From: DAOTUB01 sp034437455
Lineage (GTDB): Bacteria; Chloroflexota; Anaerolineae; B4-G1
Length of the DNA stretch: 26,730 bases
Assembly (NCBI GenBank): GCA_034437455.1
Contig: DAOTUB010000010.1
Span: 1 to 26,730, forward strand
Direction of reading: 5' to 3'
The notes below the pieces were generated by a model that had not been told where the DNA came from, ran no database searches, and worked only from the letters and a program-made list of their open reading frames with translations. Each line of letters begins with the position of its first letter. Positions within the stretch are counted from its first letter, which is position 1. The translations under genes and the position numbers were made by a program. Below are positions 21,768-26,730 of the stretch, piece by piece.

Positions 21768-22721
21768 ATGAGCGCGATGGATACAACAGCCGTTGCCATG
21801 CCCGGTACCTTGGACGAGCTGCTGGCCCCTCCCTTGACGTGGCGTCAGATGGTCTGGCTGCGCTTTCGTCGTCACACGATGGCGCTCGTGGGGGCAGCGG
21901 TGCTCATCCTCTTGTTCGTTTACTCGTTCGGCGGCGCCTTCTTTCTCAGCGAGGAGTACGCCAACGCCGTGAACACCAAGCTGCGTCTCGCGCCTCCCTC
22001 TAGCGAGCATCCCTTTGGCACCGACACGATCGGGCGGGACATCCTCGCCCGCACCATATACGGCGGGCAGATATCGTTGATTATCGGGCTGGCGGCGGTG
22101 GTGATTCAGACCGTTGCTGGCGTCCTGGTGGGCGCGCTCGCCGGCTATTATGGCGGCTTTCTCGACAGTCTGCTGATGCGCGTCACCGAGGCGGTGCTCA
22201 TCGTCCCGCGACTCTTTCTCCTGCTCGTCATGTCCAAGTACTTTAGCGGCAGAATGCCCGATATCGATCTCCTGGGACGCACCTTTAGCGGGAGCGTGGT
22301 CGTCATCATCGGCATCATCGGCATGACCAGTTGGATGTACCTGGCGCGCATCGTGCGCGCCGAGTTCCTCTCGCTCAAGGAAAACGAGTTCGTCCTCGCC
22401 GCGCGGGCGATTGGCACCCCTCGCTGGCAGATTATTTTCCAGCACATCCTGCCCAACAGCATCGCGCCCATCATTGTCTCGGCCACGCTGGGCGTCGCCA
22501 ACGCGATTCTCCTCGAAGCCTACATCAGCTTCCTGGGGCTGGGTGTCCAGGCGCCGACGGCGACGTGGGGCAACATGCTGACCGGCGCCAACCGCTACAT
22601 TCAAGAAGCGCCCTGGTTCTGGCTCTTCCCCGGCCTGCTGATCGTGCTGACCGTGTTGAGCATCAACTTTGTGGGCGATGGCCTGCGCGACGCGCTCGAT
22701 CCGCGCAGTCGCACGATGTAG
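21768..22721 (+). CDS. Peptide-type ABC transporter permease (DppC-like), module 3
   Basis: The 317-residue subunit has a long cytoplasmic N-terminus before TM1 (TMALVGAAVLILLFVYSFGG). It carries the DppC motif HPFGTDTIGRDILARTIYGG, the coupling loop AARAIGTPRWQIIFQHILPN and the family end INFVGDGLRDALDPRSRTM. AGGAGGT lies just upstream of the ATG. It leads directly into the ATPase pair, with 11 bases to the next start, so this is the only permease set that carries its own ATPases. Confidence 0.95.
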   Translation: MSAMDTTAVAMPGTLDELLAPPLTWRQMVWLRFRRHTMALVGAAVLILLFVYSFGGAFFLSEEYANAVNTKLRLAPPSSEHPFGTDTIGRDILARTIYGGQISLIIGLAAVVIQTVAGVLVGALAGYYGGFLDSLLMRVTEAVLIVPRLFLLLVMSKYFSGRMPDIDLLGRTFSGSVVVIIGIIGMTSWMYLARIVRAEFLSLKENEFVLAARAIGTPRWQIIFQHILPNSIAPIIVSATLGVANAILLEAYISFLGLGVQAPTATWGNMLTGANRYIQEAPWFWLFPGLLIVLTVLSINFVGDGLRDALDPRSRTM

Positions 22722-22732
22722 GAGGAGTCCTT

Positions 22733-23719
22733 ATGACCAGTATGCTAAAAGTCCAAGACCTGAGGACCCAATTTCACACGCCGGAGGGCATTGTCCACGC
22801 CGTGAACGGCATCTCGTACACCCTGGACGATGGCGAGGCACTGGCCATCGTCGGCGAGAGTGGCTGCGGCAAATCGGTCAGCGTGTTGTCTATTTTGGGA
22901 CTGATTCCCATCCCGCCCGGCGAGATCGCCAGCGGGAGCGCCCTCTATCGGGGCGACGACCTGATCGGCAAATCCGAGGCCGAGCTGGAGCACATCCGCG
23001 GCCCAGAGATCAGTATGGTCTTTCAGGAACCGATGACCTCGCTGAACCCCGTACTGACCATCGGGCGGCAGATCACCGAGTCGCTGCACACGCACATGGG
23101 GGTGAGCCAGGAGCAAGCCGCCAGGCGCGCCGTCGAGCTTCTGGCAGCGGTCGGCATCCCCGACGCGGCCCGCCGCCTGGGCGACTATCCCCACCAGTTT
23201 TCCGGTGGCATGCGCCAGCGCGTCATGATCGCCATCGCCCTGGCGTGCGACCCCAGCCTGTTGATCGCCGACGAGCCGACCACCGCCCTCGACGTCACCA
23301 TCCAGGCGCAGATCACGGATCTGGTGATCCGCCTGCAGGAGCAGATGGGCATGGCCATCATCTGGATCACCCACGACCTGGGGGTGGTGGCGGGGTTGGC
23401 CGACCGCGTGGTGGTGATGTACGCCGGGTACATCGTCGAGGAGGCCGACGTCGATAGCCTGTACGACGACCCGCGCCATCCCTACACCAAAGCGCTCCTG
23501 GCGGCCCTGCCCCGCGCAGACCGCCGCCGTGACCGTCGCCTGACGTCCATCCCCGGCGCGCCGCCCAACCTGCTGGTCAAGCCGCAAGGCTGTCCTTTTG
23601 CACCGCGCTGCACGTTTGTCCTGGACCATTGCCGGGCCGAGAATCCCACGCTGACGCCCGTCGCGCCCGGCCACAAGATCGCGTGCTGGGTCGACGTAGA
23701 GACAGGAGCGCCACGATGA
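22733..23719 (+). CDS. Peptide-type ABC transporter ATP-binding protein (DppD-like)
   Basis: The 328-residue ATPase powers import through the permease pair. Walker A GESGCGKS is at 41-48, the Q-loop lies in MVFQEPMTSLNP, the ABC signature is FSGGMRQR, Walker B is LLIADEPTTALD, and the switch His lies in WITHDLG. The C-terminal oligopeptide-transporter extension carries CPFAPRC, DHC and IACW. These four Cys, in this subfamily, can hold an iron-sulfur cluster. ATG 22733 (TAGGAGGAG upstream, overlapping the previous stop) is chosen; the open frame extends further back but only as a shadow of the permease. Its stop overlaps the next start (ATGA). Confidence 0.96.
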   Translation: MTSMLKVQDLRTQFHTPEGIVHAVNGISYTLDDGEALAIVGESGCGKSVSVLSILGLIPIPPGEIASGSALYRGDDLIGKSEAELEHIRGPEISMVFQEPMTSLNPVLTIGRQITESLHTHMGVSQEQAARRAVELLAAVGIPDAARRLGDYPHQFSGGMRQRVMIAIALACDPSLLIADEPTTALDVTIQAQITDLVIRLQEQMGMAIIWITHDLGVVAGLADRVVVMYAGYIVEEADVDSLYDDPRHPYTKALLAALPRADRRRDRRLTSIPGAPPNLLVKPQGCPFAPRCTFVLDHCRAENPTLTPVAPGHKIACWVDVETGAPR

Positions 23720-24714
23720 ACGCCATTCGAGAACCCCTAAACGAGTCACTGGTCGAGATCGAAAATCTCACGAAACATTTCCCCATCACGCGCGGGATCA
23801 TCTTCCAGCGCCAGGTGGGGGCCGTGCGCGCGGTGGACGGCATCTCGTTCACGATCCGGCGCGGCGAGACACTGGGGCTGGTCGGCGAGAGCGGCTGCGG
23901 CAAGACCACCGCCGGGCGCACACTATTGGGCCTGTACCCGGTCACCGGCGGTGTGGTCAGGATCGATGGGCAGGACGTGCAGACCGCCAGGGGCGACGAG
24001 CTACTTGCCATCCGACGCAAGGCGCAGATGATCTTTCAGGATCCCTTCGGCTCACTCAACCCGCGCTGGACGGTCAACGCCATCGTGAGCGAGCCGCTGC
24101 GCGTGCACAAGCTGTGCCAGAACGAGAAGGAGCGTTCCGAGCGAGTCAAGGAATTGCTGGAACTGGTCGGGCTGAGCGCGCGCCTCGTCAACCGCTTCCC
24201 ACACGAGTTTTCGGGCGGACAGCGGCAGCGCATCGGCATCGCCCGCGCCCTCGCCTCCGACCCGGCGTTCATCGTCTGCGACGAGCCGATCTCGGCGCTC
24301 GACGTTTCCATCCAGGCCCAGGTGGTCAACCTGTTGGAGGATTTGCAGGATCAGTTGGGCCTGACCTATCTGTTCATCGCGCACGACCTGAGCATGGTGC
24401 GCCACATTTGCGACCGGGTGGCGGTGATGTACCTGGGCAAGCTGGCGGAGCTGGCCGAGAAGGACGAACTCTACGAGAACCCGCTCCATCCCTACACCCA
24501 GGCGCTCCTCTCCGCCGTCCCGGTGCCCGATCCATCTGCCGCGCGCGAGCGAAAGCGTATTATCCTGGAAGGAGACGTGCCCAGCCCGAGCAATCCGCCG
24601 CCCGGCTGCCGGTTCAACACCCGCTGCCCGGTCAAAATGGACATCTGCTCCGAGGAAGAACCCGAATTGCGGGATTTGGGCGAGGGTCACTATGTCTCTT
24701 GCCACCTATGCTAG
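23716..24714 (+). CDS. Peptide-type ABC transporter ATP-binding protein (DppF-like)
   Basis: This is the second ATPase, 332 residues, forming a heterodimer with the preceding gene. Walker A GESGCGKTT starts at 57, then come the Q-loop MIFQDPFGSLNPRW, the signature FSGGQRQRIGIARAL, Walker B FIVCDEPISALD and the switch His in FIAHDLSMV. The C-terminal extension GCRFNTRCPVKMDIC carries the Cys group typical of oligopeptide ATPases. ATG 23716 overlaps the preceding stop, with AGGAG at 23704-23708. The stop codon lies inside the first bases of a repeat element (24709). As the only ATPases in the window, the pair may serve all three permease sets. Confidence 0.96.
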   Translation: MNAIREPLNESLVEIENLTKHFPITRGIIFQRQVGAVRAVDGISFTIRRGETLGLVGESGCGKTTAGRTLLGLYPVTGGVVRIDGQDVQTARGDELLAIRRKAQMIFQDPFGSLNPRWTVNAIVSEPLRVHKLCQNEKERSERVKELLELVGLSARLVNRFPHEFSGGQRQRIGIARALASDPAFIVCDEPISALDVSIQAQVVNLLEDLQDQLGLTYLFIAHDLSMVRHICDRVAVMYLGKLAELAEKDELYENPLHPYTQALLSAVPVPDPSAARERKRIILEGDVPSPSNPPPGCRFNTRCPVKMDICSEEEPELRDLGEGHYVSCHLC

Positions 24715-24762
24715 TCGGATTTGCTATCCGACCCAAATGACGGGTAGCAAACCCGCCCTACA
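24709..24762. repeat. Double-hairpin intergenic repeat, family A, copy 2
   Basis: The hairpins GTCGGAT-TTGCT-ATCCGAC and GCGGGTTTGCTACCCGT-type (around ACGGGTAGCAAACCCGC) are followed by CCCTACA. The sequence matches the plan and much of the wording of 8141-8195. Its left edge is worn (TGCTAG instead of TGTAGG) and provides the TAG stop of the ATPase gene. Confidence 0.8.
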
Positions 24763-24777
24763 GATTAGGAGATGACA

Positions 24778-25905
24778 ATGTCGAAAACAATCACCATCGG
24801 AACCGTTACGTCAAAACCGGGCATGATTCGGTACGGTCGGTGGGACGCGTTCAGCCATCCCACCGGCCACGCGGAATTTCTGCCCATCATCATCGCCCAG
24901 GGCCGTGAGGATGGCCCTTGCCTCTGGTGCATGGCGGGCATCCACGGCCCCGAACAGGCCGGCCCGCTCGTGCTCTACAAGCTCATCACGCAAGATCTGG
25001 TGGATCGGATGAGGGGCACCATCGTCGCGATCCCCGGCCTCAACCCGGCTGGTCTGCGCACCAGCAAGCGGGAACCTTACCACGCTCCCAAGGATCCCAA
25101 CCGGCTGTGGCCCGACGGCAAACCCAAAAAACCGCAGGATCCAGACAAGACTCCGCCCTCCTCGCTGGAGCTGGCCTACAAACAATTCTTCGAGGAGTAC
25201 CTGCTCCCCGGCGCCGATTACTTGATCGATTACCACAACGCCTCGATCGGTTCCATCTCGTTCGCCTTCCGCGATCGGGTGCTGTACCGCGCTGATCAGG
25301 ACGGAGAACGCAACAAGGCGGAGGCCGAGGCGATGTCGGAAAAGCTGGGCGAGATGCTCCAGGCCTATGGCCACACGACCATCAACGAATTTCCCGCCGA
25401 AAAGTACATTGACGAGAAGCTGCATCGCTCCACGTCGGGGGCGGCCTTGTTGATCGGCAAGATCCCCGCCTTCACCGTGGAACTGGGCGGCGGCCAGATG
25501 CCGGACCCGGCCATCGTGACGGCCTCGGCGGCGGGCACGCGCAACGTGATGCGTTGGGCGAGCATGCTCGACGGCGACCCGGAGCCGATTGAGGGTATCA
25601 AGGTGGTGGACCCGGGCTTTCCCGTCCGACGGCGCAACGCTCCGCGCGCCAGCGAGGCGTGCGTTGCGTTGCATCTGGTCGAAGCGGGCGACATCGTCAA
25701 GGTCGGCGATCCGGTGGCGGAGGTGCGCGACGTGTGGGGCCGTCCGCTGGGCGATGGCCAGCTCCGCTCCGAGTACGACGGTTTCGTCATTGGCCGCGCG
25801 CACGGCATTTACTTTTATCCGGGCGACAAGGTGTTGAGTATGGCGATCCGCGACGAGGAGCCGTTAGTGGGGCCGTATCCGGAGAATTATTTTAAGAAAG
25901 ACTGA
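24778..25905 (+). CDS. AstE/AspA-family zinc hydrolase (succinylglutamate desuccinylase/aspartoacylase-like)
   Basis: Members of this M14-related family cleave acyl-amino acid amide bonds with one zinc. In the 375-residue protein, zinc ligands are visible as His56 and Glu59 (GIHGPEQAG) and His153 (DYHNAS). The likely catalytic Glu235 lies in TVELGGG. The C-terminal part (VEAGDIVKVGDPVAEVRD...DGFVIGRAHG) is the small beta-barrel typical of AstE-like proteins. No signal peptide is seen, so it acts in the cytoplasm. ATG 24778 is chosen over ATG 24772 because AGGAG ends immediately before the latter. It is the last gene of the transport locus, so it probably removes an acyl or blocking group from the imported compound. 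The substrate is inferred, not shown. Confidence 0.88.
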   Translation: MSKTITIGTVTSKPGMIRYGRWDAFSHPTGHAEFLPIIIAQGREDGPCLWCMAGIHGPEQAGPLVLYKLITQDLVDRMRGTIVAIPGLNPAGLRTSKREPYHAPKDPNRLWPDGKPKKPQDPDKTPPSSLELAYKQFFEEYLLPGADYLIDYHNASIGSISFAFRDRVLYRADQDGERNKAEAEAMSEKLGEMLQAYGHTTINEFPAEKYIDEKLHRSTSGAALLIGKIPAFTVELGGGQMPDPAIVTASAAGTRNVMRWASMLDGDPEPIEGIKVVDPGFPVRRRNAPRASEACVALHLVEAGDIVKVGDPVAEVRDVWGRPLGDGQLRSEYDGFVIGRAHGIYFYPGDKVLSMAIRDEEPLVGPYPENYFKKD

Positions 25906-25925
25906 CGGATTGGCCATCTGCACAG

Positions 25926-26075
25926 CCTAGCAGGCTGTCGGAGAGGGTTTGTTTTTGGCAGGAAACGTCCCTTCAGGCGCAGTTTTTTGGCCTACATTGA
26001 GGCTTCATGCCCCATTTTTGCCTCGAAAACGTCGAGATTTAGGGGCAGCCTTTCTCTCTCCGACAGCCTGCTAGG
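25926..26075. mobile_element. MITE-like element with 15-bp inverted ends flanked by CTAG
   Basis: CAGGCTGTCGGAGAG (25931-25945) is mirrored perfectly at 26056-26070, and CTAG stands on both sides (25927-25930 and 26071-26074). With CTAG and one more base included, the arms are 20 bp. There is no coding capacity for a transposase. The flanking CTAG could be a target duplication or a palindromic target preference. The adjoining 26076-26230 shows no gene or clear signal. Confidence 0.8.
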
Positions 26076-26230
26076 GCGTAATGCGCCTGGAAGACGCCTC
26101 AATGCTGCTCCTCAGCGCGACGCATGCTTAACTTGTTGTCGGGTAATGAAATCGCGCTGTATAAAGTGGCCTGCGATCAGCAAAGGCAGCTTCACGTTGT
26201 ATCAGGCCGTTGGCGGTAGGGTAGACATTC

Positions 26231-26277
26231 CTGGCCCGCTCCGCATTTGACTTTTTGCCAATGCGGGAGCGGGCCAG
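26231..26277 (-). terminator. Terminator-like hairpin downstream of the ferredoxin gene
   Basis: CTGGCCCGCTCC-GCATT (from 26231) pairs with AATGCGGGAGCGGGCCAG (26260-26277) around a loop of about 12 nt, with one bulged base. It lies 30 bases beyond the ferredoxin stop when read on the minus strand. A T-run does not follow on that side, so termination strength is uncertain. Confidence 0.6.
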
Positions 26278-26306
26278 ATGGCTGATGTACAATGTAAAGG
26301 CTTGGG

Positions 26307-26495
26307 TTATGCCTTTACAATCGCATCCGAGGGGCAGACTTCGACGCACTGCTGCGTGTCGAAATAGCCCTCGCATTCGACGCACACGTTCGGGTCGATT
26401 TCAAAGAATTCGTCTCCCTCTGAAATCGCCTCGACGGGGCACTCTTCCTCGCAAGCGCCGCAAGCGATGCATTCGTCCGTGATCTTCATAGCCAT
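26307..26495 (-). CDS. 2[4Fe-4S] ferredoxin (Alvin-type spacing)
   Basis: This 62-residue electron carrier has two cluster motifs. The first is C-I-A-C-G-A-C-E-E-E-C-P (Cys9, 12, 15, 19). The second has wider spacing, CX2CX8CX3CP (Cys38, 41, 50, 54), with the insert EGYFDTQQ. That spacing is characteristic of the Allochromatium vinosum type, whose clusters can have very low potentials. The start at 26495 is preceded by AGGGAGGT on the minus strand; the second Met (residue 3) is further away. It is a single-gene transcription unit with its own promoter and hairpin, pointing away from the transport locus. Confidence 0.93.
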   Translation of the reverse strand: MAMKITDECIACGACEEECPVEAISEGDEFFEIDPNVCVECEGYFDTQQCVEVCPSDAIVKA

Positions 26496-26559
26496 TTGGG
26501 TTTACCTCCCTAATCTAAAGTTTTGTGGAAAGCTCCACACCTATATAACAAACGACCCC

Positions 26560-26587
26560 ATTGTAGCGATAATTTGATCTTTGTCAA
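26560..26587 (-). promoter_or_regulatory. Sigma-70 type promoter of the ferredoxin gene
   Basis: Read on the minus strand, TTGACA (26587-26582), a 16-bp spacer and TACAAT (26565-26560) form a near-consensus promoter, about 65 bases before the ferredoxin start. The leader contains a small hairpin TGTGGA-AAGC-TCCACA (26524-26539). Confidence 0.75.
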
Positions 26588-26603
26588 GGGACGGAATACT
26601 CAA

Positions 26604-26673
26604 TGTCAGTTAAAGTTCAAAAGTGAACCATTTAAGGCTGAAAGGTGAACCGTTTCTGGTTGAAAAGTGAACC
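26604..26673 (+). mobile_element. Probable left end of an IS21-type insertion sequence (22-bp-spaced repeats)
   Basis: GTGAACC occurs at 26623, 26645 and 26667, exactly 22 bp apart, each within a longer shared word like TTGAAAAGTGAACC. The series begins near TGTCAG (26604). IS21-family elements start with TG and carry several such internal repeats that bind the transposase. The element continues beyond the window. Confidence 0.55.
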
Positions 26674-26723
26674 GGTCATGATAGAGTTCTCCCAAGCTAA
26701 TCCTAGATCCCAGGAGGAAGAAA

Positions 26724-26730
26724 ATGGTTC
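26724..26730 (+). CDS. Start of a truncated gene, possibly an istA-like transposase
   Basis: An ATG at 26724 is preceded by a strong SD (CAGGAGGAAG, 26711-26720). Only two codons fit in the window. The assignment rests on position behind the 22-bp repeats, as for istA in IS21 elements. Confidence 0.35.

Noticed and set aside
22331..22732. Upstream extension of the DppD-like ATPase over the permease
   Set aside because: The frame is a shadow of the DppC-like gene; the ATPase N-terminus and strong SD place the start at 22733.
25987..26250. 87-codon frame across the CTAG-flanked element
   Set aside because: It runs through an inverted-repeat element into unrelated intergenic sequence, with no SD and no recognisable domain.

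Overview
The window looks like part of a bacterial chromosome from Chloroflexota (Anaerolineae-like). This is inferred from several traits: GC-rich coding, monoderm-style lipoproteins with Ala/Pro/Thr/Glu linkers after the lipobox Cys, a minCDE-rodA cluster, a glutaminyl-tRNA synthetase, and many small hairpin repeats between genes. No rRNA, tRNA or CRISPR array was seen, so the phylum is an inference.

Layout. Bases 1-1800: the 3' part of a clan GH-A type glycosidase-like gene, a doubtful 36-residue ORF, and a MNT/HEPN toxin-antitoxin-type pair. The HEPN half is broken by a 123-bp element with 15-bp inverted ends and a 7-bp target duplication. Bases 1784-8107: a housekeeping run on the + strand behind an extended -10 promoter (minC, minD, minE, rodA, glnS, gltX), setting division-site placement, cell-wall elongation and charging of tRNA-Gln and tRNA-Glu. 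A membrane-anchored TPR protein follows (8227-9651).

Bases 9732-25905: a large peptide-type ABC import locus, all on the + strand. It has three modules, each made of a lipoprotein binding protein, a strong hairpin and two permeases: 9906-13753, 13866-17684 and 18805-22721. A GntR/FCD regulator sits between modules 2 and 3. Only module 3 continues into a pair of ATPases (22733-24714), followed by a zinc AstE/AspA-type hydrolase (24778-25905). The simplest reading is that three receptor/channel sets share one ATPase pair and that the hydrolase deacylates or trims the imported compound.

The most striking observation is that the first binding protein (9906-11600) is circularly permuted. The segment that normally forms the N-terminal ~120 residues of the mature family-5 fold lies at the C-terminus, while a normal lipoprotein signal has been placed on the new N-terminus. 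Also notable, all three binding-protein genes have a near-perfect complement of the 16S rRNA 3' end in their leaders, 72-137 nt upstream of the start codon.

Bases 25906-26730: a 150-bp inverted-repeat element flanked by CTAG, a minus-strand 2[4Fe-4S] ferredoxin with its own promoter and terminator-like hairpin, and three 22-bp-spaced direct repeats ahead of a gene start cut by the window edge. The last part looks like the left end of an IS21-type insertion sequence.
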